Of a DNA stretch of 64,000 bases, positions 34,727 through 43,654 are shown one piece after another (position 1 is the first letter of the stretch; every line of letters begins with the position of its first letter). Origin of the DNA: an uncultured Chloroflexota bacterium (lineage in GTDB: Bacteria > Chloroflexota > Dehalococcoidia > Lucifugimonadales > GCA-002694895). The stretch is from the NCBI GenBank assembly GCA_913045935.1, contig CAJWSY010000001.1:46397-110396 (forward strand), written 5' to 3'. The position numbers were made by a program, and so were the translations under genes. The notes below the pieces were generated by a model. The model did not search any database, had not been told where the DNA came from, and saw only the letters and a program-made list of their open reading frames with translations.

Positions 34727-36079
34727 ATGACTGAAAAAATAAAATTCAACATAAAATCGGTATGTGAAATATTAGATGTGTGGATACCCTTAAAAATTCA
34801 ATACTCCAATGTTCCTGGTGTAAACATATGTATTGCTCATAATGGTAAGCCTATATATTTAAAATCGTTTGGATATCAAAATTTGGAAAAAAAGGTAGAA
34901 TTAAATAAAAATAGCTTGTTTAGAATAGCATCTCATTCCAAAATGTTCACTTCAGTAGGGATAATGCAGCTACAAGAAAAAGGGAAATTGAAAATAGATG
35001 ACAAGGTAAATAAATATCTTGATTGGGTAAAAGGCGAAAATGAGGTTTCAAATAATAAAAACATTACTATAAGACAATTAATGTCTCATCAATCTGGTAT
35101 GTTTCGAGATGGGAAAACACATCATTGGTCAAATCACAGATTTCCCAATAATCTTAAAAATACTATATCTGAAGAATCAATTATTTTTGAGAATGGATCT
35201 ACTTTTAAGTATTCTAATCATGCATATGCCTTGCTAGGTGCAATTATTGAGAAAGTTTCAAATCAAAAATACGATGATTACATGTATGAAAGTATAATTA
35301 ATCCATTGGATTTATCATCAACATACCCTGATCTCCCGGATGAAATACCAGATGATTTAGTTTTTGGGTATGAACGAGTAATTCCGGGGAAATTAAATAG
35401 AGAAATTTTTGATCACTCAAAAACATATGCATATGCTTCTGCAACTGGATTTATTTCAAATTCAGCAGATATAGCTAAATTTTTATCAAGTTTATGCTTA
35501 GATTCAGAATATAGCGTAATCAACAGAGAATCAAAAAAAGAAATGATAAAATCACATGGATTTACAGATAGAAAAAACGGGAAAATCGGATATGGATTAG
35601 GATTAGATATAGAAAACATCGACAATAATATTATAGTTGGTCATGGAGGAGGATATCCCGGATTCATCACTAGATCACGAACTGGTATAAATGATAATTT
35701 ACAAGTGATTGTACTCACTAATACAAATTCTATACTAGCATCTGAATTAAATGATTCTATATTTGACATTATATACAATACCAAATCCAATCTTTTTGAA
35801 GGATCAAATCTCAAAAAAGATTACAATGGGATTTACAGATCTAGATGGGGTGATATGGCCATTGTAAGTATAGGTTCAAAATTAGTTTCTTTTTCTGCTG
35901 AATCTACAAATCCTTTGGGTGATTGGTCTATACTTAATAAATTAAATATTAATACTTTTGTTAATACCGACAAATTAGGTTATGGCGCACCTGGAGAAAA
36001 AATAACATTTAACAAATCTTCAGATCAGAAAATTGAAAGTGTAACCACTTCGAGTGGAATTATGAATAAGATTAAATAA
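34727..36079 (+). CDS. Beta-lactamase-family serine hydrolase
   Basis: A 450-residue class C beta-lactamase/DD-peptidase-fold protein. The active-site SxxK is Ser69-His-Ser-Lys72, the YxN motif is Tyr162-Ser-Asn164, and the third motif is His306-Gly-Gly (GHGGGYPG). This pattern is shared by esterases, D-aminopeptidases and peptidases; an actual beta-lactamase is not implied. No signal peptide is seen, so it is probably cytoplasmic. The C-terminal part (about 360-450) holds an extra beta-rich domain. AAAGGAG lies about 7 nt before the ATG. Next comes the TauE gene, 3 nt away. Confidence 0.85.
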   Translation: MTEKIKFNIKSVCEILDVWIPLKIQYSNVPGVNICIAHNGKPIYLKSFGYQNLEKKVELNKNSLFRIASHSKMFTSVGIMQLQEKGKLKIDDKVNKYLDWVKGENEVSNNKNITIRQLMSHQSGMFRDGKTHHWSNHRFPNNLKNTISEESIIFENGSTFKYSNHAYALLGAIIEKVSNQKYDDYMYESIINPLDLSSTYPDLPDEIPDDLVFGYERVIPGKLNREIFDHSKTYAYASATGFISNSADIAKFLSSLCLDSEYSVINRESKKEMIKSHGFTDRKNGKIGYGLGLDIENIDNNIIVGHGGGYPGFITRSRTGINDNLQVIVLTNTNSILASELNDSIFDIIYNTKSNLFEGSNLKKDYNGIYRSRWGDMAIVSIGSKLVSFSAESTNPLGDWSILNKLNINTFVNTDKLGYGAPGEKITFNKSSDQKIESVTTSSGIMNKIK

Positions 36080-36082
36080 AAA

Positions 36083-36904
36083 ATGTATATAAATGCAACA
36101 AGCTTTGAAATAATTATCTTTTTGGGTTTAATATCGTTCTTTGTTGGCTTATTAGGAGGATTTGTAGGATTAGCTCTTGGAACAATCCGTCTTCCCATTA
36201 TGTTACTTTTAGGAATAAATCCAAAGATAGCAGCCGGAACAAATATTCTAGTTTCAAGTCTTTCTTCTTTCTTGGGATCAGTACAACATTTAAAAAATAA
36301 ACGTGTTGATAAAAGAGTTGTAATCGTAATGGGAATACCTGCTTGTGTTGGAGCATTTTTAGGAGGATTCCTTTCATCGCAAGCTCCTGAAAATATTCTA
36401 CTTATTTTTGCAGGATTATTAGTGTGTTGGCAGGGATACGAATTCATTGAATTAGGAAGAAAAAAAAGTGGAAACACTATGAGTGATATATTCGGATCGC
36501 ATTTAGAAAATTCAAATGGACAATTTACAAGAATAAGAATAACATTAGAAGCTTTATCAGGATTAGCGATAGGAATGATTGGAGGGTCTGTTGGTTTAAT
36601 TCTTGGTAGTATAAGGCTGCCAGCAATCATTTACATTCTACAAATCGATCCAAGAAAAGCTGCTGGATCAAATTTATTCATAGGTTTCTTTATTGGAATA
36701 TTAGGATGGATTGGACACGCTTATTTTGACCAGGTAAATTACGAAATTCTTATTACAATGAGTTTTACAGGGATGATTGGCAGCTATGTTGGGGCATCTT
36801 ACACAGGTAAAGTTTCTCTAAACAAATTTGTCTTAACTTTGGGAATCATTCTATTTATTGTTGGCATACTTTTATTTGTAAGACCGTTCATGGATAATAT
36901 ATAA
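36083..36904 (+). CDS. TauE/SafE-family sulfite exporter-like permease
   Basis: A 273-residue membrane protein with about eight hydrophobic segments in two repeats; each half carries a related glycine-rich stretch: LGGFVGLALGTIRLPIMLLLGINPKIAAGTN and IGGSVGLILGSIRLPAIIYILQIDPRKAAGSN (parts quoted, residues about 22-53 and 157-188). This internal duplication is typical of the TauE family, which exports sulfite, sulfoacetate or similar organosulfur anions. The substrate is unproven. It abuts alr (TAAATG). Confidence 0.85.
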   Translation: MYINATSFEIIIFLGLISFFVGLLGGFVGLALGTIRLPIMLLLGINPKIAAGTNILVSSLSSFLGSVQHLKNKRVDKRVVIVMGIPACVGAFLGGFLSSQAPENILLIFAGLLVCWQGYEFIELGRKKSGNTMSDIFGSHLENSNGQFTRIRITLEALSGLAIGMIGGSVGLILGSIRLPAIIYILQIDPRKAAGSNLFIGFFIGILGWIGHAYFDQVNYEILITMSFTGMIGSYVGASYTGKVSLNKFVLTLGIILFIVGILLFVRPFMDNI

Positions 36905-37972
36905 ATGAGAAGTTGGTTAGAAATTAATTTGAATAATTTAAGCTATAACTTAGCCCAAATTGAAAAATTAACTAATAAAAAAGTAATTCCAGTCATAAAA
37001 GCAAATGCTTACGGACTAGGATCTATACAAATTGCTCAATACTTAAAAAGTAAAGACTACGATTTATATGCAGTAGCTAATTTTCACGAAGCGCTAGAAA
37101 TAAAAGAATCAGGTGTAAATATTAAAACTCTTATAATGGGCAATAATGATAAGGATGATTTGCAACAAGCGATAAAAAATAATTTTAGTATAACTATTTC
37201 TTCTTGGGATGATATAAAAAATTTGGAAACCATTACGAGTAATATTAACTCTTTGATTCATATCAAAATAGATACAGGAATGGGTAGAATTGGATTTTTA
37301 CCCTCTGAAGCAGAGAAAGCTATACAATATATTAAAACAAATAATCTGGGTGAAATTGAAGGAATATATTCCCACCTCTCAAGCGCAGATGAAAACGAAG
37401 ATGAATTTACTTTAAATCAAATAACTCAATTTTCAAAATACGAAAATAACGAAAACATAAAATTTAGACATATACTAAATAGTCCTGGGATTTTCAAATA
37501 TTATAAAAATACAAATACAAATTATGTTAGACCAGGTATAGCAATGTATGGTATTTTGCTGTTTGACAGCCCTTTAAAAAACATACTAAAACCTGTATTT
37601 AAACTAAAAACCAAAATTATATATTTAAAAAAATTGCAAAAAGAAACTTTTATATCCTATGGGAAAACTGAGTCAGGGCAAAAAGGAGATATAATTGCAA
37701 CTCTGCCAATTGGTTATGCCGATGGATTAGACAGAAGATTTTCAAACGGTGGAATAGTAAAAGTGTTAGGTCAAGAATGTAAAATTATTGGAAGAGTTTG
37801 CATGGATATGACAATGATTGTTATACCTGAATCCATTAAAGATAGAGTTGAAATAGGAACAGAAGTTGATATTTATGACGAAGAAATTCAGACGGCAGCA
37901 GAAAAAATTGGAACTATCGCAGACGAATTAATGACAAGAATTAATAAAAGAGTTCAGAGGAGACATATTTAA
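36905..37972 (+). CDS. alr: Alanine racemase
   Basis: PLP enzyme converting L-alanine to D-alanine for peptidoglycan. 355 residues. Lys32 in VIKANAYGLGS carries PLP. Other marks are HIKIDTGMGRIGF, the catalytic Tyr region FISYGKTES, TLPIGYADGLDR and GRVCMDMTMI. Presence suggests a peptidoglycan cell wall, consistent with the sortase. It starts right after the TauE stop and is 2 nt before the oxidase gene. Confidence 0.95.
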   Translation: MRSWLEINLNNLSYNLAQIEKLTNKKVIPVIKANAYGLGSIQIAQYLKSKDYDLYAVANFHEALEIKESGVNIKTLIMGNNDKDDLQQAIKNNFSITISSWDDIKNLETITSNINSLIHIKIDTGMGRIGFLPSEAEKAIQYIKTNNLGEIEGIYSHLSSADENEDEFTLNQITQFSKYENNENIKFRHILNSPGIFKYYKNTNTNYVRPGIAMYGILLFDSPLKNILKPVFKLKTKIIYLKKLQKETFISYGKTESGQKGDIIATLPIGYADGLDRRFSNGGIVKVLGQECKIIGRVCMDMTMIVIPESIKDRVEIGTEVDIYDEEIQTAAEKIGTIADELMTRINKRVQRRHI

Positions 37973-37974
37973 TT

Positions 37975-39090
37975 ATGCTAGACGTTATAGTCATAGGTAT
38001 GGGAGCTCATGGAAGTGCCGGATTATTTCATTTGTCAAAAAAAGGTTTTAATGTGCTGGGGTTAGAGCAATTTGACCAGATACATAATAATGGCAGCTAT
38101 CACGGCTTATCAAGAATTATTAGGATGGGACTATATGAGGGAGATACCTATTTACCATTAGCAAAAAGATCTTTTGAATTATGGAGAGATTTAGAAAAAG
38201 AATACAATGAACAAATCCTTTATATGACTGGGATTATAAATATTGGAAAAAAAAACAGTGATATATATAAAAATACATTGAATTCTGCAATTAAACATAA
38301 CCTTGATTATACAGACATGAATAATCAAGAAATCATGTCAAAGTTTCCTGGATTTGAATTGTCTAAGGATTTAAATGGGGTGTTCATGAAAGAAGGGGGT
38401 TTTTTAGATCCTGAAAAATCAGTAAAAGCACATACACAGTTAGCAATTAAGAATAAAGCTATTATTAACTATAATGAAAAAGTACTTTCATGGGAGGATA
38501 AAATTTCTCATATTGAAGTGTTAACAAATAAAGCAACATATAAAACAAAAAAATTAGTAATTGCTGGAGGTGCTTGGAATATTGATTTGTTTGGTATTCC
38601 CAATCTTCCTCTGTCTGTTATAAGACAAGTTGTAGGTTGGTTTCCCAGTAATAACAAATCGTTATTTGATAAAAATAATTTCCCTGTTTGGATTTTAGAT
38701 GATGGGAAGAATCATGGGTACGGGTTTCCTGAATATGGAAATGAAGGTTTGAAAATTGGTATATTCAATCACTTGAATGAAAAGGTACATCCTGATAAAA
38801 ACAACAAAAACATTACCCCCGAAGATATAAAATTATTATCAGATTTTACTAAAAATTTTAAAAATACAAAAAAAGGAGAAAATTACGGAGTGTGCATGTT
38901 TACGAATACTCCTGACGATAATTTTATACTAGACAAACACCCTTCATCTGAAAATTGTATAATTGTATCCTGCTGTTCAGGTCATGGATTTAAATATAGC
39001 TCAGCAATTGGAGAAATAATTAGTGATTTATGTAATGAAGGAAAAACTGAATACAATATCGATTTATTTAATATTTCAAGATTTAATTAA
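37975..39090 (+). CDS. Sarcosine oxidase-like FAD enzyme (MSOX/MTOX family)
   Basis: A 371-residue monomeric amine oxidase of the DAO superfamily. The dinucleotide motif is VIGMGAHGSAGLFHLSKKG (6-24), followed by LEQFDQ. Residues SYHGLSRIIRMGLYEG match the flavin-side SRxxR region of sarcosine and N-methyltryptophan oxidases. Cys307 in YGVCMFTNTPDD stands where covalent 8a-S-cysteinyl FAD forms in MSOX. It oxidises a secondary amine or N-methyl amino acid, substrate unknown. The TAA stop overlaps the ATG of a tiny ORF (TAATG). Confidence 0.88.
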   Translation: MLDVIVIGMGAHGSAGLFHLSKKGFNVLGLEQFDQIHNNGSYHGLSRIIRMGLYEGDTYLPLAKRSFELWRDLEKEYNEQILYMTGIINIGKKNSDIYKNTLNSAIKHNLDYTDMNNQEIMSKFPGFELSKDLNGVFMKEGGFLDPEKSVKAHTQLAIKNKAIINYNEKVLSWEDKISHIEVLTNKATYKTKKLVIAGGAWNIDLFGIPNLPLSVIRQVVGWFPSNNKSLFDKNNFPVWILDDGKNHGYGFPEYGNEGLKIGIFNHLNEKVHPDKNNKNITPEDIKLLSDFTKNFKNTKKGENYGVCMFTNTPDDNFILDKHPSSENCIIVSCCSGHGFKYSSAIGEIISDLCNEGKTEYNIDLFNISRFN

Positions 39091-39164
39091 TGAGTACTAG
39101 AACTAAAATAAATATATTTATAATGACAGTATTTATAACAATTTTGGTTAGAATGTTTTTATGA
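39090..39164 (+). CDS. Possible 24-residue single-span membrane peptide
   Basis: Short frame MSTRTKINIFIMTVFITILV followed by RMFL and a TGA. The ATG overlaps the oxidase stop (TAATG), a common re-initiation arrangement. A basic start and a hydrophobic run of about 14 residues suggest a small membrane peptide. With AT-rich DNA such frames also arise by chance; there is no homology evidence. Confidence 0.3.
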   Translation: MSTRTKINIFIMTVFITILVRMFL

Positions 39165-39167
39165 GTT

Positions 39168-40403
39168 TTAAGTAATAGTATTTTTGTAAAACTTCCCATT
39201 TTTCATAATTACTGACAATTTTTCTCCTTGATTCTGCAAAACTTCAAAATCTTCAAGAGGATTGCCTTCTACTACTAGAATATCAGCAAAAGCCCCTTCT
39301 TTAATAATACCAATTTGATCTTTTTGATTAACTATTTCGGCGTTAACTAATGTAGCGCTTTTTAAAATTTCTTCTTTAGGCATTATATTTTGCCTAATCA
39401 AAAATTCTTTACTTTGATACACCTGCAACTCGCCAAGTAAATCAGTTCCATAGCCAATCTTTACTCCTGCGTCATAAGCATACTCCAAAGCTATTTTGCC
39501 TTCATCTTTAACAAATTTGTTTTTTTCCAAACTTACCTTAGGTAGTCCATATTTTTCTCCTTCTAAGTCCATTGCCTCATAAGTGATTAAATTTGGAACT
39601 AGGTATGCATTTTTTTCATTCATTAATTTAGCAGTTTTTTTATCCATTAAATTACCGTGTTCAATAGTTCTGACACCACAATTAACGGCTCTAGTAATTG
39701 CTTCAGAAGTATATGCATGAGCAAGAACATATTTTTGCCAAGAATATGCTTCATTTACCACGGCTCGTATTTCATCTTCTGAAAATTGTAATCCAAATAT
39801 AGGATCATCAGGAGAAGCAACTCCTCCAGACGCAAAAATCTTTATAGCATGTGCTCCTTTTCTTAATTCTCTTCTTGCAGCTTTTTGAACATCGGCAACA
39901 CCATCAACAATCCAAGTTTCTTTTTGGGTTCCCTGGTAACAGTTACAATGATCTCCTTCGTAAGTTTTAGGTCTTCGATCTCCATGTCCTCCTGTAGGAC
40001 CCAAAGCTTTTCCAACAAAAAACAATCTCGGACCTTTAATTAAATCATTCTCTATTGCTTCATGAAATCCCCAGTCAGCTCCAGTACAATCTCTTACTGA
40101 AGTAAAGCCTCTCATCAACATTGATTCAGCTAGTTTTGCCGATCTTAAAACATTTAAACTATGAGGATAATTACTTATTGTTGACATATCCAATGCAGTC
40201 GCAGTTATATGAACATGGGCATCTATCAAACCTGGCATCAATGTTTTACCAGTACAATCTAACTCAATAGCATTTGTTGATTTTATAGAAGATTCGCTAA
40301 TTTTGGTAATTAAATTATTTTCAACTAAAACATCAATCCCTTTAATGAGATTGGAATTATCAATATCTAATAAATTAGAATTTTTAAAAATTACAGATTT
40401 CAT
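39168..40403 (-). CDS. Amidohydrolase (imidazolonepropionase/Xaa-Pro-type)
   Basis: A 411-residue metal-dependent hydrolase of the amidohydrolase superfamily. The first motif is MPGLIDAHVHIT (HxH); HAYTSEAITRAVNCGVRTIEHG provides two further His; the late Asp is in IGYGTDLLGEL; a Lys in AIKIFASGGVASP may bridge the metals as in dipeptidase-like members. Many relatives hydrolyse Xaa-Pro or acyl-amino acid bonds. It is 7 nt after metX-metW and the third gene below the S-box riboswitch, so it may act in or near methionine or sulfur metabolism. That is inference from position. Confidence 0.85.
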   Translation of the reverse strand: MKSVIFKNSNLLDIDNSNLIKGIDVLVENNLITKISESSIKSTNAIELDCTGKTLMPGLIDAHVHITATALDMSTISNYPHSLNVLRSAKLAESMLMRGFTSVRDCTGADWGFHEAIENDLIKGPRLFFVGKALGPTGGHGDRRPKTYEGDHCNCYQGTQKETWIVDGVADVQKAARRELRKGAHAIKIFASGGVASPDDPIFGLQFSEDEIRAVVNEAYSWQKYVLAHAYTSEAITRAVNCGVRTIEHGNLMDKKTAKLMNEKNAYLVPNLITYEAMDLEGEKYGLPKVSLEKNKFVKDEGKIALEYAYDAGVKIGYGTDLLGELQVYQSKEFLIRQNIMPKEEILKSATLVNAEIVNQKDQIGIIKEGAFADILVVEGNPLEDFEVLQNQGEKLSVIMKNGKFYKNTIT

Positions 40404-40410
40404 ATTTGTT

Positions 40411-42180
40411 TTATTTGGAAATTATAAATATCCCTAAATCAGCTTTATAATTATACTCTTCTTGAACAAATTCTCTTGTATTTGAATTCAAAAATCTACT
40501 GTTAATTATTTTAATTTTTTTCTCACTACAAAATTCTTCAAAATCAACTATAGACATATATCTCTTGTTAGGTGTATTGTACCACTCATAACCTAATACC
40601 CCTTTTGATTTAGGAGCTCTTCCTTCCTCGTAAAGCATATTTCTTAATGGATAATAAGCAAAATTAGGAAAACTCAATATAGCTTTGTCTGCTATTCTGC
40701 ACATTTCGTTTAAAATTTTTTCAACATTATCAATTGCTTGTAGTGTTAAAGATAAAATAGCAGTATCAAATTGTTTATCACCAATTATAGACAAGTCAGA
40801 ATTCAGATCCAAACTCAGAACAGGAATTCCTTTTTGTGAGGCGTGTAATAACTCATCTAAGTTATTATCTATACCAAGTAAAGATCCACCTTGGTTATAA
40901 TTTTTAATATAATCCAGCAAACTTCCGTCCCCGCACCCCATATCTATTATATTTTTAGACCCAATTACAAAATCTAAAATTAATTCATGATCAAAGCTTA
41001 ATGACTTTTTATTTTGTTTGGAATTAGTATTTTCATCCTCAATAAAAATATGTTCTATAAAATTTGAAACATATTTACCATAATAATCTATATCATCTTC
41101 TAACAAAAAAGCATCATGACCACAATTGCTAGGGACTTCAACAAAACTCACTTGTTCTTTAGCCATAAATAAAGCCTTTGTTAATTCTTGTGATAAGCTT
41201 GTGGGGAATAACCAATCACTTGAAAAGCTAATCAAAAACCATTTTAAATTTTTATTTTTTAATTTATTTGATATTGAAATACTATTTTCACCAAGATCAA
41301 ATTTATCCATTGCTTGAGAAAGTACTATATACGAATTAGGATCAAATCTTTCAACAAACTTGTCTCCCTGATACGCCAAATAAGAACCTACGGAGAATTG
41401 TTTTTCAAAATTTGTATCAACATCTTTAGGTTCATATCTATCATCGTCAAATTTGTCACTCATAGATTGTTGAGACAAATAAGTAATATGACCTAACATT
41501 CTTGCAAGAGCCAATCCTGTATCAGGAGATTCTTCTTTGTCATAATATTGCCCACCATAAAAATAAGGATCTCTTCGTATTGCATTTCGCCCTATAATAT
41601 CAAATGCTATACTTTGGCTCGTTAATCTAGAGCCTCCTGCCAAAGACACAACACTTTGAGTTTTTTCTGGAAATTGTATCCCCCACTGAATAGCTTGATA
41701 TGCACCCAAAGATCCGCCGACCACAGAAACTAATTTTTTAATACCTAAATGTTCTATTAATTTGGATTGAACTAAAACCATATCTGATATAGATATTTCT
41801 GGAAAATCTGCTCCCCAATATTTATTAGTTGCACTATTTATTTGATTAGGCCCAGTAGTTCCCATACAACTTCCAAGAACATTAGAAGATATAACAAAAA
41901 ACTTATTTGTATCAATATATTTCCCAGGTCCAACAAAAATGTCCCACCAACCCTCAATATCTGAATCGTCATGTTTTGCAACATGAGAATCTCCGCTAAT
42001 CGCATGACAAACCAATAAAGCATTATTTTTTTCCTTATTTAAAATCCCGTAGGTTTCATAACTAATTTCACAATCACTCAATTCATAACCTGAACTCAAA
42101 GTTAATAATTCAGGAATTTTGTAATGTTTAATATGTTTAGAAAATTGATTTGATCTGTTTTCATCAGAAGATTTATACAT
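40411..42180 (-). CDS. metX: MetX-MetW fusion: homoserine O-acyltransferase plus methyltransferase-like domain
   Basis: A 589-residue two-domain protein. Residues 15-380 form the alpha/beta-hydrolase homoserine acyltransferase, with nucleophile Ser157 (VVGGSLGAYQA), Asp322 (SFSSDWLFP) and His355 (NCGHDAF). Residues about 395-589 match MetW, a SAM-type methyltransferase fold (IIDMGCGDGSLLDYI; DTAILSLTLQAIDNVEKIL; FPNFAYYPLR). In many bacteria metX and metW are neighbouring genes and MetW is needed for full MetX activity; here they are one chain. Acetyl or succinyl donor is not decided. AGGATG precedes the ATG. It lies 8 nt after metZ. Confidence 0.92.
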   Translation of the reverse strand: MYKSSDENRSNQFSKHIKHYKIPELLTLSSGYELSDCEISYETYGILNKEKNNALLVCHAISGDSHVAKHDDSDIEGWWDIFVGPGKYIDTNKFFVISSNVLGSCMGTTGPNQINSATNKYWGADFPEISISDMVLVQSKLIEHLGIKKLVSVVGGSLGAYQAIQWGIQFPEKTQSVVSLAGGSRLTSQSIAFDIIGRNAIRRDPYFYGGQYYDKEESPDTGLALARMLGHITYLSQQSMSDKFDDDRYEPKDVDTNFEKQFSVGSYLAYQGDKFVERFDPNSYIVLSQAMDKFDLGENSISISNKLKNKNLKWFLISFSSDWLFPTSLSQELTKALFMAKEQVSFVEVPSNCGHDAFLLEDDIDYYGKYVSNFIEHIFIEDENTNSKQNKKSLSFDHELILDFVIGSKNIIDMGCGDGSLLDYIKNYNQGGSLLGIDNNLDELLHASQKGIPVLSLDLNSDLSIIGDKQFDTAILSLTLQAIDNVEKILNEMCRIADKAILSFPNFAYYPLRNMLYEEGRAPKSKGVLGYEWYNTPNKRYMSIVDFEEFCSEKKIKIINSRFLNSNTREFVQEEYNYKADLGIFIISK

Positions 42181-42188
42181 TTTTCATC

Positions 42189-43370
42189 CTAAATTTTATC
42201 TAAAGATTTGTCCAAATCATCTATTAAATCTTCGTGATTTTCTAAACCAACTGACAATCTAATCATTCCATCAGAAATTCCTGCTTCCTTTCTTCCTTCC
42301 TGCCCCAAGGAATAATGAGTTGTAGTTGCAGGATGAGTAATCAAAGATTTTGTATCCCCCAAATTATTGGAAATATCTATAATTTCTAAATTATTTAACA
42401 TTTTAAAAACTTCTTTTTTACCTCCATCTAAAATCATAGTCAACAAAGTTCCTCCTTTACTCATTTGAGATTTAATCAAGCCATATTGATCATGAGTATT
42501 TTTTGAAGGGTAAATAACTTGCTTAATTTTCTTATGCTTAAGGTAATATTCTGCCAATTTTAATGCACTATCAGATTGATGCTCTACTCTTAATTTTAAT
42601 GTCTCTAAACCTTTTAACATTATCCATGCATTAAAAGGACTTAATGAAGCACCTGTATGTCTCATATAAGGTTTTAAATGTTTTTCATAATATTCGTTAT
42701 CAGAAATTATCGCTCCACCTAACGCTCTGCCTTGACCATCGATATGTTTAGTTCCTGAATAAACAACTATATCAACACCTAATTGAAGAGGTTTTTGTAA
42801 AATTGGAGTAGCAAAAACATTGTCAATCACAACTTTTGCTCCAACTTTTTTAGCTATTTGCGAAACAGCTGCTATATCAATAATTTCTAAAGTAGGATTA
42901 GAGGGTGTCTCAAAAAAAACAGCTTTTGTATCATCATCAATAGCCTGTTCCCATTCTTCGATATTTTTACCTGATACAAAGGTTGTATTAATACCATATT
43001 TTGGGAAAATTTTTGTGAGTATTTGATAACAAGATCCAAATAAAGCTCTTGATGCAACTATTTTGTCACCTTGTTCCAAAAAACACATCATAGAAGAAAA
43101 AACCGCAGCCATCCCTGTAGAAGTTGCAAAACACTTTTCTCCACCTTCAATAGAAGCTAATCTATCTTCAAATACTTTAACTGTAGGATTCCCATACCTA
43201 GAATAAATAAACCCATCATCATCTCCCTTAAACCTTGCTTCAGCTTGTTCTGGAGAATCGTATACATAACTACTTGTCATAAAAATAGGTTCACTAGTTT
43301 CACTAAAATTAGTTCTATTCAATCCTTCTCTAATTAATTTTGTTTCTATTTTAATATTTTTTCTTTTCAT
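42189..43370 (-). CDS. metZ: O-acyl-homoserine sulfhydrylase (MetZ-like)
   Basis: A 393-residue PLP enzyme of the Cys/Met metabolism family, forming homocysteine from an O-acyl-homoserine and sulfide. Marks are YSRYGNPTVKVFEDRLASIEGG (56-77), ATSTGMAAV, the PLP Asp in VVIDNVFATPILQKPLQLG and Lys208 in YSGTKHIDGQGR. Length and the HIDGQGR motif favour MetZ over cystathionine gamma-synthase. The leader carries an S-box riboswitch and a terminator, so high SAM should switch it off. GGGAGA lies about 7 nt before the ATG. Confidence 0.93.
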   Translation of the reverse strand: MKRKNIKIETKLIREGLNRTNFSETSEPIFMTSSYVYDSPEQAEARFKGDDDGFIYSRYGNPTVKVFEDRLASIEGGEKCFATSTGMAAVFSSMMCFLEQGDKIVASRALFGSCYQILTKIFPKYGINTTFVSGKNIEEWEQAIDDDTKAVFFETPSNPTLEIIDIAAVSQIAKKVGAKVVIDNVFATPILQKPLQLGVDIVVYSGTKHIDGQGRALGGAIISDNEYYEKHLKPYMRHTGASLSPFNAWIMLKGLETLKLRVEHQSDSALKLAEYYLKHKKIKQVIYPSKNTHDQYGLIKSQMSKGGTLLTMILDGGKKEVFKMLNNLEIIDISNNLGDTKSLITHPATTTHYSLGQEGRKEAGISDGMIRLSVGLENHEDLIDDLDKSLDKI

Positions 43371-43381
43371 AATTTTCTCCC

Positions 43382-43412
43382 AAAAAAAAATCTCCCCTAA
43401 TCAGGAGAGATT
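43382..43412 (-). terminator. Intrinsic terminator of the S-box leader
   Basis: On the minus strand, ATCTCTCC-TGATTA-GGGGAGAT forms an 8-bp stem (one G-U) followed by nine U. It lies just before the metZ ribosome site, so folding of the aptamer with SAM would favour termination before metZ. Confidence 0.88.
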
Positions 43413-43414
43413 CA

Positions 43415-43533
43415 TACTCAATGTTTACCTTTAAACAGGTCACGTATGATCTGGGGCACCTTTACATTTAGGTTGCCAGATAGGATCAAAGGCCCAGTCG
43501 CCTAGCCTATCATTCTCAACGATTGTCCGAGTA
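43415..43533 (-). promoter_or_regulatory. S-box (SAM-I clan) riboswitch
   Basis: Read on the minus strand. P1: TACTC (43529-43533) with GAGTA (43415-43419). P2: GATAGG (43506-43511) with CCTATC (43479-43484), an inner GGC/GCC and asymmetric loop fitting the kink-turn. P3: GGCAACC (43471-43477) with GGTGCC (43455-43460). Pseudoknot: loop CTGGG (43493-43497) with CCCAG (43451-43455). These are the defining elements of the SAM-I/SAM-IV clan. An alternative pairing TCATAC/GTATGA (43444-43449 with 43412-43417) would disrupt P1. The exact subtype is uncertain. Confidence 0.87.
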
Positions 43534-43654
43534 ATTTATCATAATTAAATAATTATTTCTACAATATTTTTTATTCATGGTCTTGTTTGAATTAAAATTT
43601 TATAAAATAATGTTACATATATTTAATTAATAAAAATAGCAAAAGGGGGAAATT

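Noticed and set aside
34727-36079. Antibiotic resistance beta-lactamase
   Set aside because: The SxxK/YxN/HGG pattern is shared by many esterases and peptidases, there is no signal peptide and no resistance context.
36025-36630. Long open frame of about 200 codons antisense to the TauE/SafE gene
   Set aside because: Its product is low-complexity (Pro/Ile/Asn-rich) and lies fully opposite a conserved permease with internal duplication; it is a shadow frame.
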